Counted from the stretch's first letter, positions 8,740-18,826 are shown. The stretch is 57,021 bases of DNA from Candidatus Saccharimonadota bacterium (GCA_013694995.1 JACDBH010000007.1:1-57021); one strand, 5' to 3'. Program-made: numbers and translations. Notes: generated by a model not told the origin, from the letters alone.

Positions 8740-10395
8740 CTAAAAGTGATCGCGGACGTGAGAGAACGAATAGTCCCAGGTAGCAGTAACTTTTTTGTGC
8801 GGATTAAAGATATTTTCCGGATCAAAGATATGTTTAAAATCCCGCAATATCTCTAGCATTTCTTTACCGTACATTTCTTCCAGCCATGGTCCACGGACCA
8901 TACCGTCATTGTGCTCGCCGCTTAGACTGCCGCCGTATTTGAGTACCAGTTTGTTGACCTCTTTCATACTAGGCTCTAGCTTGGCACGCTCTTTTTTTTC
9001 CTCGAGTTTCATAAGAGGGATTATATGAAAATTTCCATCACCCATATGTCCGGCAATAGTCGCTAAAAGCTTGTATTTATTAATGATTTTACGCAGTTCT
9101 GGTAAAAATTTAGGCAAGTGCTCAGGGTTAACGACTAAATCATCAATATAGGGTGCGGTGTGCTTGTCTTTGACTTTTTGACGCAACAGCTGGAAACTCT
9201 GCCGCCTCATAATCCAGAATTTACGTGACTTAAGTTCCGTCTCGTCCTCTTCAAATAAAGCCTGCTGATTATAAGGATTAAGGTCAATGCGCATGTCATG
9301 GACTTTTTTAGCGACTTCTTCAGGCGTCGCACCATTAAACTCAACCAACAGCACCATCTTGGGGATGCCGCGAAAAAGCATCAGTGCATTTGGCAGTAGT
9401 TGTAAGCCAAGCTTGATTGTATTCCACCAGCCTAATGTCTTATGAAAATAAAAGAATAACTTGAAGCTAAGCATTAGAGTGTAGTTGTCAAAACCCTCGA
9501 ATGTCGCCGGGTTGTGCTTCATAACCTGGTTTATGATTTTACCTAGATCATTAATTTTACGTAAAAATATAACCAGGGTACCAGAATGCTTAGACGCCGG
9601 TACTAGTCGAAATTTAGCTTCGGTAGTAAGGCCCAGGGTGCCTTGGGCACCGACAATGCCTTGGGTAAGGTCAAATATGCCGGTTTCACGGTCCCAGACA
9701 TTCCATAAGTGATAACCGGTGGAATCCTTGCTGACTTTCGGTTTTGCAGCCTTGATTCGCTCGTAATTTTTCTCAATCAACTGATAGCTACGGCGATATA
9801 TGTCGCCCTCGAAATTACGAAGTTTTATCTTAGCATCCAATTCTTTTTTACTTAAGGGCTTAACTGTATACTCGTTGCCGTCGGCAAAAACTACTTTCAA
9901 CTCGGTAACAAATTTCTCAGTCTTGCCATATTGCAAAGATTTTTCGCCACCCGAGTTGTTGTTGACCATACCGCCAATAGTACACAAATCACGACTGGCA
10001 GGGTAAGGCGGGAGCAAGGCTCCGTGTTTAAGGGTTTGTACCTCAAAGTCCCGATAATAAACGCCTGGCTGTACACGGGCGGTTGAAAAGTTAACTGAAT
10101 GGATTTTATTAAAATATCTTGTAAAGTCGGCAATTACAGAATCATTTATCGCCCCGCCAGACATATCTGTACCACCACTGCGGGCAGTTACACTCAAGTC
10201 TGGGTTATTAGCTTTTTCCTTGCTGACAGTTCGTATTAGGGCTTGTACGTCAGCGCTGGATTTAGGATAAACAATAATTTCCGGTCTAACTTCAAATAAT
10301 GAAGCGTCGTGGCTATACAGATCACGAGCTTTCGCTGAATCGTCAGTTTCGCCACTAAAGCCTGCAGCCCGCAGTTTCTCTATGAATTTTTCCAT
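8740..10395 (-). CDS. FAD-linked oxidase (GlcD/D-lactate dehydrogenase-like)
   Basis: 551 aa; FAD_binding_4 pattern (ARSGGTDMSGGA...GGMVNNNSGGEKSLQYGKT) and C-terminal GHMGDGNFHIIPL. Confidence 0.88.
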   Translation of the reverse strand: MEKFIEKLRAAGFSGETDDSAKARDLYSHDASLFEVRPEIIVYPKSSADVQALIRTVSKEKANNPDLSVTARSGGTDMSGGAINDSVIADFTRYFNKIHSVNFSTARVQPGVYYRDFEVQTLKHGALLPPYPASRDLCTIGGMVNNNSGGEKSLQYGKTEKFVTELKVVFADGNEYTVKPLSKKELDAKIKLRNFEGDIYRRSYQLIEKNYERIKAAKPKVSKDSTGYHLWNVWDRETGIFDLTQGIVGAQGTLGLTTEAKFRLVPASKHSGTLVIFLRKINDLGKIINQVMKHNPATFEGFDNYTLMLSFKLFFYFHKTLGWWNTIKLGLQLLPNALMLFRGIPKMVLLVEFNGATPEEVAKKVHDMRIDLNPYNQQALFEEDETELKSRKFWIMRRQSFQLLRQKVKDKHTAPYIDDLVVNPEHLPKFLPELRKIINKYKLLATIAGHMGDGNFHIIPLMKLEEKKERAKLEPSMKEVNKLVLKYGGSLSGEHNDGMVRGPWLEEMYGKEMLEILRDFKHIFDPENIFNPHKKVTATWDYSFSHVRDHF

Positions 10396-10510
10396 ATTGT
10401 GTTATCTAAAGCTTACCGATAAACCCGAACCCGCGCAAGACACTTATGTTTTTTAAGTCTTTATCTGTATAATATGTCATAAAGAAATAAACGTAACCAT
10501 AAAGAAATAC

Positions 10511-11707
10511 ATGCGAAAACAAGAAGTAGTAATCGTAGGCGGTGGTTTTGGCGGCGTCAAATCCGCGCTCGAGCTGGCAGGCCATTCCTCATTCCAAGTC
10601 ACCCTTATATCCGACAAACCTTTTTTCGAATACCACCCACTTCTTTACCATACAGCTACTGGCGGCAGCAAAGTAGTGTCTAGTATACCTTTAGGTGAAA
10701 TATTTTCAGAAAAACGTATTCAGATTCTTATTGATACGGCAACAAAATTAGACAGAACTAAGAAGTCTTTAACCCTAAAATCAGGCAAGAAATTAGATTA
10801 CGATATTCTAATATTAGGTCTCGGAAATATTACCAATTATTTTAATATCCCAGGTATGAGCGAATACTCGTACGGTATCAAATCGCTAAAAGATGCCGAG
10901 AAGTTAAAAGCCCATTTACACCAGCAACTAACCGATACCCTGAAACTGGACACCGACTATGTCATCGTTGGCGGCGGGCCTACAGGCGTGGAGTTAGCCG
11001 GTGCCTTACCGGATTACCTCAAATACCTTATGAAACAGCATGGAGTAAAGTCCCGCAAAATCCATATTGACTTAATTGAAGCCGCACCCAGACTTATGCC
11101 GCGCATGCCAGAGAGTGTTTCCCGTGTAATCTACAGACGTTTAATTAAACTGGGCATCAAGATATATCTGAATGAACCCGTACAAGCAGAGACAGCCAAT
11201 ACCCTAATGCTCGACGGCAAGCCAATCCGCACCCATACCGTTATTTGGACCGCTGGCATTGCTAATAACCCGTTTTTTGCTGAAAACCATTTCCAACTGT
11301 CACCAAATGGCAAAGTGCTAGTTGACAGACTGATGCAGGCTTGGCCAGGGATTTTTGTACTCGGTGATAATGCCGATACACCCTATACCGGCATGGCCCA
11401 GACCGCTTTATACGACGCATTATTTGTAACCGAAAATCTAAAACGACATGCTGATGGCAAACGCCCATATGCTTACAAACCCCGTAAACCAATATATATT
11501 ACTCCGGCAGGTAAACACTGGGCAGTGGTAGTTTGGGGCAAACTACATATCTATGGCTGGCTAGGATGGGCTCTACGCAAGGTTGCCGATTGGATAGGTT
11601 ATAAGGACTTAGAGCCTTGGTGGAAGGCTACCGACCGGCTATTTGCAGACAACCGGCGCGAGGATAATTGCCTCATCTGTGCCACTAATGTCGTTGCAAT
11701 AGACTAA
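10511..11707 (+). CDS. ndh: Type II NADH dehydrogenase (NDH-2 family)
   Basis: 398 aa; two Rossmann motifs VVIVGGGFGGVKSALEL and YVIVGGGPTGVELAGAL; VFVLGDNAD. Confidence 0.88.
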   Translation: MRKQEVVIVGGGFGGVKSALELAGHSSFQVTLISDKPFFEYHPLLYHTATGGSKVVSSIPLGEIFSEKRIQILIDTATKLDRTKKSLTLKSGKKLDYDILILGLGNITNYFNIPGMSEYSYGIKSLKDAEKLKAHLHQQLTDTLKLDTDYVIVGGGPTGVELAGALPDYLKYLMKQHGVKSRKIHIDLIEAAPRLMPRMPESVSRVIYRRLIKLGIKIYLNEPVQAETANTLMLDGKPIRTHTVIWTAGIANNPFFAENHFQLSPNGKVLVDRLMQAWPGIFVLGDNADTPYTGMAQTALYDALFVTENLKRHADGKRPYAYKPRKPIYITPAGKHWAVVVWGKLHIYGWLGWALRKVADWIGYKDLEPWWKATDRLFADNRREDNCLICATNVVAID

Positions 11708-11716
11708 TCATCTTCA

Positions 11717-11750
11717 ATCTAAAAAGCCCTCACAATAGGGCTTTTTAGAT
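11717..11750. terminator. Bidirectional rho-independent terminator
   Basis: ATCTAAAAAGCCCT cacaat AGGGCTTTTTAGAT, 14-bp perfect stem between convergent genes. Confidence 0.85.
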
Positions 11751-11764
11751 TTAGCTTTTTTATT

Positions 11765-12325
11765 TTAAGCTTCAATGTCTGTTTTCTTATCAATATCTGT
11801 GTGAACAGCTACTTTTTCGCCAGCACCAGTATACTTGCTTCGGGTTTCAAATAAGAGCCATAAGCCTACTGCGCTTCCTAAGAGACTAAAGAACAGGCTT
11901 CCAATACCGCCACGACCATCTATGAAGAGGCTTGCAACACCATAAACTACATTAATTAATGATGCTAAGAAAAGAAGATCCCAGCCGCTCTTTTCGCGTC
12001 GCTTGAGTTTAGGATAGGCAATTAATAGGATTACAGCGTCAAGAACAAGCATTGCCAGTGCTATCCATACCCAGAGATCCCACCTAGTAGAAACAACTTC
12101 TTCACCACCGAAGGTTCGCGATAAGCTATTTGCATAGTCTACGAAATCATTGGCTGTCTTAGCCCAGGAATATAGAGCCCAGGCAGCTAGCAGCTGCAAC
12201 AAGCCACCAATTAGAGCCAACCAAGGCCATACCTTAACTAATGTTTCCCGCGTACTATCAGATAACTTTGGCGCACCCTTAAACACATCGGCCAAGCCAT
12301 CCTCGGCCTGTTTTAATAATGCCAT
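11765..12325 (-). CDS. Hypothetical multi-TM membrane protein
   Basis: 186 aa, about four TM segments; strong SD (AGGAGG) upstream. Confidence 0.75.
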   Translation of the reverse strand: MALLKQAEDGLADVFKGAPKLSDSTRETLVKVWPWLALIGGLLQLLAAWALYSWAKTANDFVDYANSLSRTFGGEEVVSTRWDLWVWIALAMLVLDAVILLIAYPKLKRREKSGWDLLFLASLINVVYGVASLFIDGRGGIGSLFFSLLGSAVGLWLLFETRSKYTGAGEKVAVHTDIDKKTDIEA

Positions 12326-12402
12326 ATGTACTTCCTCCTTTAATGATTACTCAAATCATAGCGCCAAAGCTTAGCAATTAGCAAGAGGTTATGCACAACA
12401 TA

Positions 12403-13428
12403 TTAAACAATAATCATTGCATCACCAAAGGAATAGAACCTGTATTTATTTGCTATCGCATGTGCGTAAATACTTTGTAGCTCAGTCACGGCCTGATTTT
12501 CTGTCATTTCTAGTTTGTCCGCAATAAATGACGCCGTCAGCATAAGCAGACTAGTGCTGGGAAGATGAAAGTTAGTAATAAGGCTGTTAATAACTTTAAA
12601 GCGATACCCCGGTTGTATAAAGATGTCAGTGTAGCTAGTCATGGGATTAAAGATGCCTTTGCTATCGGCAGCTGACTCCAATGTCCGTACCGTCGTAGTC
12701 CCGACAGCCGTTAAATGCCGAGCCTTGTTCAAAACTGCAGCTGTTTGTTCACTGATGCTGTAATACTCTTCATGCAACTTACCAATTTTAAACTGCTCTT
12801 TGGTTAGCTTGGCAAAGGTCCCAAGTCCTACATGCAAAGTTATCTCAGTAACATTATGGTTGGTGCTTATTCTGCTTAGTAATTTATTAGTAAAATGTAA
12901 GCCAGCCGTCGGCGCTGCCAGGCTTCCAACTGGTTTGGCATAAACAGTTTGGTAATCATTAGCTAAGCTTTTGTCCTGTTTAATGTAAGGAGGCAGTGGT
13001 ACGTGCTCGTAAATTTTTAACCTTGGGTCGTCATGGCCTACATTCATCCTTAAAGTCCTAACGCCGCCTTCATCAATGGCCAGCACGGAAGCTTGAAGCC
13101 ATGCCGTAAGTTTAACCCTACTATCGATACTAAACTTACGACCCGGCCGTACCATAGCCCGCACTGTATGGCTATCTGTTTTTTCTAATACGAAAATTTC
13201 TGTTTTCCCATCATCAAACAACCATCTGCAGTGCTCTACCTTGCTGTTATTGAGCACAAGGGTTGATTCTAATGGCAAGTACTTAGGTAACTCATGAAAA
13301 TATGTATCGGTTATAGAACAATCATTAAGACTGTAAACTAGCAACCTTGCATGGTCGCGCGGATGAGCAGGTTTTTGAGCGATCAGCGAATCAGGCAAAT
13401 CAAAATAATACTTTTTTAACTCTTCCAT
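12403..13428 (-). CDS. queA: S-adenosylmethionine:tRNA ribosyltransferase-isomerase
   Basis: 341 aa; FDLPDSLIAQKPAHPRDHARLLV, PTAGLHFT, VGLGTF, NFHLPSTSLLMLTASF. Confidence 0.96.
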   Translation of the reverse strand: MEELKKYYFDLPDSLIAQKPAHPRDHARLLVYSLNDCSITDTYFHELPKYLPLESTLVLNNSKVEHCRWLFDDGKTEIFVLEKTDSHTVRAMVRPGRKFSIDSRVKLTAWLQASVLAIDEGGVRTLRMNVGHDDPRLKIYEHVPLPPYIKQDKSLANDYQTVYAKPVGSLAAPTAGLHFTNKLLSRISTNHNVTEITLHVGLGTFAKLTKEQFKIGKLHEEYYSISEQTAAVLNKARHLTAVGTTTVRTLESAADSKGIFNPMTSYTDIFIQPGYRFKVINSLITNFHLPSTSLLMLTASFIADKLEMTENQAVTELQSIYAHAIANKYRFYSFGDAMIIV

Positions 13429-13446
13429 TAAACAATGTTAGCAATA

Positions 13447-14199
13447 TTATTTCAGATAGTAACTAACTGTAACGCTGTAACTTATTTCATTCTCGCCAGG
13501 CTGGACACTCAGGCTTGATTCTGTCTTACTTCTTTCATCTGATAACGTAACAGAGTCATATGGCGTAATGCCCCCGAATCCAGCGCCATCTTCAACTGAT
13601 TGAACTTTGCCTAAATTTGCGCCCAGATTACGAGCCGACTGTTCTGCCTTTGCCCGGGCGTCTTTAGTAGCCTCGTCACGGGCTTGGGATTCTAATTCTT
13701 TACGCTTTTCGGTACTGAAGGAAGGCTGAGGTGAAATCGTACCACTTGGGTCAGTTGTAATAAGATAATTCTGAATTTTCTGAGCCATTTCTTGGTCGCT
13801 AACAGTTACTGTCAGTTGTAAAGTGAACGTTGTGGTTCCATCGTCGGATTTTTCAGGGTAATAATACTTATTATCGTAATTACTGGAGTTGGTCTTTATA
13901 TCTTTATCTTCAACCCCTAATTCTTTAAGTTTTGCTACTAGTTCATCGCTCTTTTTACTCAAAGCAGCGATTCCAGCTTGGCTGTCAGTGTTTTTTAGCT
14001 CATACATTGGGTAAAATACAAATTCGTCAGGGGTGGTTTTGACGACAGCCTCACCGGTGACTTTTACTGTTCGGTCATTACTTGTAGCACCTGCCCACGG
14101 CCGCCATACGGCCAGCATGCCAATTACTACGGCTGCCAGGATCAAACTAATAATACGAAAATCCAGGTTGAGCGTTAATTTGCTATTGTTTTCTGCCAT
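13447..14199 (-). CDS. SIMPL domain-containing (DUF541) protein
   Basis: 250 aa; N-terminal TM then VKVTGEAVVKTTPDEFVF... and KAEQSARNLGANLGKVQSVEDG typical of SIMPL. Confidence 0.85.
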   Translation of the reverse strand: MAENNSKLTLNLDFRIISLILAAVVIGMLAVWRPWAGATSNDRTVKVTGEAVVKTTPDEFVFYPMYELKNTDSQAGIAALSKKSDELVAKLKELGVEDKDIKTNSSNYDNKYYYPEKSDDGTTTFTLQLTVTVSDQEMAQKIQNYLITTDPSGTISPQPSFSTEKRKELESQARDEATKDARAKAEQSARNLGANLGKVQSVEDGAGFGGITPYDSVTLSDERSKTESSLSVQPGENEISYSVTVSYYLK

Positions 14200-14291
14200 T
14201 TATTTAAGCTCCGTTTATGCTTTTTAGTGTGCTCCAGCTATTAAAAAATGTCAAAATATGTAGTTTTATAAGCTAGTAAATATAAAACTAC

Positions 14292-14320
14292 TTGACAAAT
14301 TCATAAAAGCGTGCTACAAT
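14292..14320 (+). promoter_or_regulatory. Sigma70-type promoter for candidate ncRNA
   Basis: TTGACA (14292-14297), 17-nt spacer, TACAAT (14315-14320), with extended -10 TGC. Confidence 0.8.
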
Positions 14321-14326
14321 GTAATT

Positions 14327-14600
14327 ACAAACGTATTCTCTTAAATAAAAGTGAAAACTAAACAGTTTAATAACTTATTATCCCTTGCTTAACGCAAGCG
14401 TTCGAATGCTTATTATAGTGACACAGTTTAGTCCGAGTAACGAAACGTAAACCGATATTATTAAGAAAGTAATGTTTGCAACAACATACTAAAGTGCGCG
14501 GGTATGACCGACTCAATTAGTTTGGTCCTAATCAAACTTAGTTCTTTACGCGCACTACAATGATTAGCAATGGGAAAACTTCCGTGCTAATTGAATTTAT
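14327..14600 (+). ncRNA. Candidate structured non-coding RNA (family unknown)
   Basis: No plus-strand ORF in track; long-range helix ACTAAAC(14357-14363)/GTTTAGT(14426-14432); CTTGC/GCAAG hairpin; AGTGCGCG(14493-14500)/CGCGCACT(14549-14556) enclosing AGTTTG/CAAACT; ATTAGCA(14563-14569)/TGCTAAT(14585-14591) enclosing GGAA/TTCC. 3' end not defined. Confidence 0.6.
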
Positions 14601-14615
14601 GCACTTATAAGATTA

Positions 14616-15221
14616 TTATGCCTGCTCCAAAGGAAAATGGTGTATTAAAGTTTCTGTTGATATAGTACTGAGCACGGTTTTTCCAAAATCCAAGGCATAA
14701 AGCATATCATTGACGTCTACATTTAATATTACGTCGTCACGCCGGCGCCTATATATATCCGCCATTGCCGGGGCGAAATACCTAAAGTCCGTATCATTTA
14801 CTACGAAAAACATTAAGGGCTTAGCAATTTTGTTATTTTGTATGCCCTCACGGTCCCTGAGTTCGGCATTGACGCGAAGTTTTGCTTCATCGGTATACGG
14901 CAGACAAAAATGCTTCACCAGTGTGCTCGATGTCCCGTTCTCACTGTCTGGCAATACTTCGTTAGTGACTATATGGATGTCGGGCCGATCATAATTATTT
15001 TTCACTGTTCTTTTAAAGAAATTAATCATCAAAACGTCGGTCCTAGACCCTTCGGGTTTAATAGACGAGGCAGGAAGGTAGTTTCGTAGACGATGCACGC
15101 ACACACCTGAACCATTTTTCGATAGTCCCAGCGATCCCATCACATATACGACATCCTGCCTGAAACGGGTGGCCTCTTCAAAATAATTAGCTGTGGAATT
15201 ATTTTTATCTGCGAGTGACAT
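14616..15221 (-). CDS. Hypothetical protein
   Basis: 201 aa ORF, no recognised domain. Confidence 0.65.
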   Translation of the reverse strand: MSLADKNNSTANYFEEATRFRQDVVYVMGSLGLSKNGSGVCVHRLRNYLPASSIKPEGSRTDVLMINFFKRTVKNNYDRPDIHIVTNEVLPDSENGTSSTLVKHFCLPYTDEAKLRVNAELRDREGIQNNKIAKPLMFFVVNDTDFRYFAPAMADIYRRRRDDVILNVDVNDMLYALDFGKTVLSTISTETLIHHFPLEQA

Positions 15222-15319
15222 AGTAATTACTTTTATTATGCTTTGGTTATATTTATACCCTTTGTTGTCAATAATGCAAAACTTTTGTTCATATACTACT
15301 CAAGGTTATAGTTAGTTGA

Positions 15320-15817
15320 ATGGCAAATTACAAAGGGCATGTGGTTGGCGGGGCAGCAGCAGGGGCAATTTATGCTCTAGCCTTGGCTTATGTTCCGGTG
15401 GAGCGCTTTGCAGAAGCCGCAGGAGTTTTGTATGACGCCCAGGCTCTAGCGGCAATTATCATCATTGCGATTTTATTCGGGCTATTCCCGGATGTAGACA
15501 CCAACAGCAAGGCCCAGGATTTATTTTTTGGTATTATTTTCCCACTCGATATATTACTTCTCTGGAACGGGCAAATTGAGGCCGCAGCATACTTAGGGCT
15601 TATTGCGATGCTGCCGATTATAGGCCACCACCGCGGCTGGACGCATAAAAAGTGGGCTATGCTAATAATTCCTTTGCCGATACTACTTATCCCGTATCTT
15701 TATAACGATAAAATACTTCCAATCTCTACAGTTTATTATGGTGCCGCGGTTGCCGGCTATTTCAGCCATTTACTGTTTGATGGGTTAGTCTGGCGCAAAT
15801 TTCGGATTAAGAATTAG
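15320..15817 (+). CDS. Membrane-bound metal-dependent hydrolase (YdjM/DUF457-like)
   Basis: 165 aa; N-terminal GHVVGG, FPDVDTNSKAQ, HHRGWTHKKW. Confidence 0.8.
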   Translation: MANYKGHVVGGAAAGAIYALALAYVPVERFAEAAGVLYDAQALAAIIIIAILFGLFPDVDTNSKAQDLFFGIIFPLDILLLWNGQIEAAAYLGLIAMLPIIGHHRGWTHKKWAMLIIPLPILLIPYLYNDKILPISTVYYGAAVAGYFSHLLFDGLVWRKFRIKN

Positions 15818-15891
15818 CTTGCATACTTAAATGTTCTGACGTATTATTGCGTGTTCGCAATAGGACGGACAGACAGGTAAGATATTAGGTA

Positions 15892-18732
15892 GTGATAGAG
15901 TCTAAGGCAAGTACTGGTACGCTGAATCCTAATCAGCTTAAAGCCGTTGAGCATTCGGCTGGGCCGCTTTTGGTTGTGGCCGGTGCCGGAACAGGCAAAA
16001 CCCGGGTTATTGTTGAACGTATCTTACATTTGATAAGCCTTGGTGTTGATCCGCGTTCTATTTTGGCACTGACTTTTACCGAAAAAGCTGCCGGCGAGAT
16101 GATGGATAGGGTAAATGCCGTGCGCGGCGGATTCACACTCGATACTACAATAGCTACTTACAACCGCTTCGGCGATGAACTTTTAAGAACCTACTCCGCC
16201 GAGATTGGCTTTGGTAGCACTGTCTTACTTGGAGAAACAGGGCAGCTGGTTTTTATGCGCGAACACCTCGATGAATTGGGCTTAGATTATTTTGCCCCAA
16301 TCTCAAGTCCAGATAGCCAACTTACATTGCTAGCCGGATATATTTCACTTTTAAAACAGCAACTAGTACGTGCAACTGATTATATAAATTATGCCAAAGC
16401 AATACCAAACGGGAGTGAAGAAGATAAGCTCGACAAACAAAAGCATCTGGAACTTGCCAGTATATATAGCAAATATATTGAGTTATGCCGCAAAAATAAC
16501 GTTATTGATTATGATGACCAATTATATTTGACAATAGAATTGCTGCAAAAAAGACCGAACATAAAAAATATTCTACAGCAGCGCTACCAGTTTATTCTGG
16601 TAGACGAATTCCAGGACACTAATCCGATGCAATCAGCCCTTTTGCACTTACTGGCCGGTAAAAGCCAAAATATAATGGTTGTCGGTGATGACGACCAAAG
16701 CATATATGGCTGGCGGGGGGCTACGCTTGCTAATATACTCGGTTTTAAAAAGCATTATCCTAAAACCACAGAAATTACCCTTATAGAAAATTACCGCTCG
16801 AGCCAAGCTATCCTGGATAGTGCCTACAGGCTAATTCAAAATAATAATCCTGACCGCCTGGAAGTTATAAATAAACTTAATAAACGTTTAGTTGCTCAAG
16901 CCGAGGATGGCAAACAGCCACAAACACTGCATTTTTCCAGTTTAGACGCAGAAATGACTTGGATCGCTGAAGATATTGCCTTAAGGCTTAAGACCGGTCA
17001 GGATCCAAGCACTATTTCCGTACTAGCACGACGTAATCATATAGTTAAGAAAATGCACGAAACTATGGAGCTTCATGCAATTCCACACTCCGTTGCCGGG
17101 CTAAGTAACGACCTATACCAACAGGTAGTAGTCAACCAACTTATAGAAACTTTAAAAGCTATTAATGATCCGCTTGATAATATGGCGCTGTTTCATGTTC
17201 TTGGTGGTCCTATGTTTAATATTAGCCCTACTGACCTGGCTTCTCTATCAGTTGTTAGCAAGAAAGAACACATTCCTTTATCAGAAGTTGTAGATAGTTC
17301 GCAGCACAAGAATGCTGTTTCAGCACTTAAGCAAATAGGTTCATGGCGTGAACGCACTCAAAACTTGAGTGTCGGGAGCTTAGCTTATGCAGTTATGACC
17401 GACAGTGGCTGGAAACACTCTCTTTATCAGCGCGCCGAAACTGACGCAGTGACCGCTTTACAAGTTCAAGCGTTAGGCCAATTCTTTAAAACTCTCAAAG
17501 AATTTGAGCGTATATCCGACATCGGAAGTCTGCAAAACTACTTGCAAAATTTACCAGCTCTGCGGGCAGCTGGCAGCGAGTTACAGGATGCCTCCCTAGA
17601 TATATCCGACTCGCTCATCAATATTTTGAGTGTCCACCGCTCAAAGGGACTAGAATGGGATACGGTTTATATTATTGACTGCACTGAAGGGTCATTCCCG
17701 ATGCGTAACTTTGGCAGTTCGTTAACCGTACCGGACGAACTAAAAACCCAGAGTGAAGCCGATGATCATATGGCAGAAGAAAGACGTCTTATGTATGTAG
17801 CTTTAACTAGAGCTAAAAGAGAATTAGTGTTAACATATTCCGATATACATAACGGGGGGGCAAAGCGTAAACCATCCCGCTTTATTTCGGAGTTATTTGG
17901 CAAAGATCCTGAGGTTGCCATACACGAGGAACAAGCGCAGCAAACCGTTATGGAACTATTTGCCCCAGCCCAAGAACATGTAGCTTATGTAACTTTGCCA
18001 GCGCATATGACTGCTAATAATAAATTGGTGTTAACCGTCAGTCAAATCGATAGTTGGCTGCGCTGCCCACTTAACTTTTACTTTATCTACGTACTACAAA
18101 TACCACTTCCTCGGGATCCAATCCAGCAATACGGTACAATCGTCCATTCATGCATCCAAACCATTCATGAAGCTTTAAGTGCAGGCACACAGCTAAGCCT
18201 TGAGACGTTACTTCAGAACGCAAAAAGACAGTTACCCCGTGAGGGTTATTTAACGGCCCGGTCGCGAGAAAGAGCACACACTCAAGCACTCAAAACTATA
18301 AAGCTATTGTACGATCGTTTTTCTAAAGAACCGCTACCCGATGAGATAGAAAAACCATTCCGGGCTGAAGTGCCGGATACAAAGTTAATAATGACTGGGC
18401 GGATTGATGCTGTTTACCAGACAGGAGATGGAGGTATTGAAATCCGTGATTATAAAACCGGAACTTCAGTGACTTCGGCCGATAAGGCCAAAAAGCGGGC
18501 CCAAGCCAGCAATCAGCTTACTCTTTATGCCTTAGCATGGAAGATAATTCATGACAAAATACCGTCACTATTAACCCTTGATTTTGTAGAGACAAACCAG
18601 CAGGGATCTGTCAGAAAGCAACAAAAATCGCTGGACACATTAATAAAAAAACTTCGTGATATGGAACAAAAACTTTTAGATGGCGTTTACCCGGAAGGCA
18701 AAGACCATACTTACTGTCGCCATCCCCTGTAA
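15892..18732 (+). CDS. UvrD/PcrA-family helicase with C-terminal RecB-like PD-(D/E)XK nuclease
   Basis: 946 aa, GTG start; Walker A VAGAGTGKTRV, VDEFQDTNPMQ, GDDDQSIYGWRGA, VALTRAKRELVLTYS; C-terminal GRIDAVYQTGDGGIEIRDYKTG. Confidence 0.93.
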   Translation: MIESKASTGTLNPNQLKAVEHSAGPLLVVAGAGTGKTRVIVERILHLISLGVDPRSILALTFTEKAAGEMMDRVNAVRGGFTLDTTIATYNRFGDELLRTYSAEIGFGSTVLLGETGQLVFMREHLDELGLDYFAPISSPDSQLTLLAGYISLLKQQLVRATDYINYAKAIPNGSEEDKLDKQKHLELASIYSKYIELCRKNNVIDYDDQLYLTIELLQKRPNIKNILQQRYQFILVDEFQDTNPMQSALLHLLAGKSQNIMVVGDDDQSIYGWRGATLANILGFKKHYPKTTEITLIENYRSSQAILDSAYRLIQNNNPDRLEVINKLNKRLVAQAEDGKQPQTLHFSSLDAEMTWIAEDIALRLKTGQDPSTISVLARRNHIVKKMHETMELHAIPHSVAGLSNDLYQQVVVNQLIETLKAINDPLDNMALFHVLGGPMFNISPTDLASLSVVSKKEHIPLSEVVDSSQHKNAVSALKQIGSWRERTQNLSVGSLAYAVMTDSGWKHSLYQRAETDAVTALQVQALGQFFKTLKEFERISDIGSLQNYLQNLPALRAAGSELQDASLDISDSLINILSVHRSKGLEWDTVYIIDCTEGSFPMRNFGSSLTVPDELKTQSEADDHMAEERRLMYVALTRAKRELVLTYSDIHNGGAKRKPSRFISELFGKDPEVAIHEEQAQQTVMELFAPAQEHVAYVTLPAHMTANNKLVLTVSQIDSWLRCPLNFYFIYVLQIPLPRDPIQQYGTIVHSCIQTIHEALSAGTQLSLETLLQNAKRQLPREGYLTARSRERAHTQALKTIKLLYDRFSKEPLPDEIEKPFRAEVPDTKLIMTGRIDAVYQTGDGGIEIRDYKTGTSVTSADKAKKRAQASNQLTLYALAWKIIHDKIPSLLTLDFVETNQQGSVRKQQKSLDTLIKKLRDMEQKLLDGVYPEGKDHTYCRHPL

Positions 18733-18764
18733 TTAGAAAGTTACTGATTCGAGGTTTATTTATC

Positions 18765-18806
18765 TTAATAAAAAACTCCCTTAATTCAGAGGGAGTTTTT
18801 TATTAA
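18765..18806. terminator. Bidirectional rho-independent terminator
   Basis: TTAATAAAAAACTCCC ttaattcaga GGGAGTTTTTTATTAA, 16-bp perfect stem between convergent genes. Confidence 0.88.
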
Positions 18807-18826
18807 AAAACTTTAAAGTTACTTAA

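Noticed and set aside
14327-14600. Possible tmRNA: short frame GTGAAAACTAAACAG...CTTGCTTAA (VKTKQFNNLLSLA*) resembles a tag, GTTCGAAT resembles a T-loop, and smpB is in the window
   Set aside because: No tRNA-like 5'/3' pairing, no GTTCGANTC T-arm with CCA end at the 3' side, and the tag does not end in the usual LAA; kept only as an unclassified ncRNA candidate.
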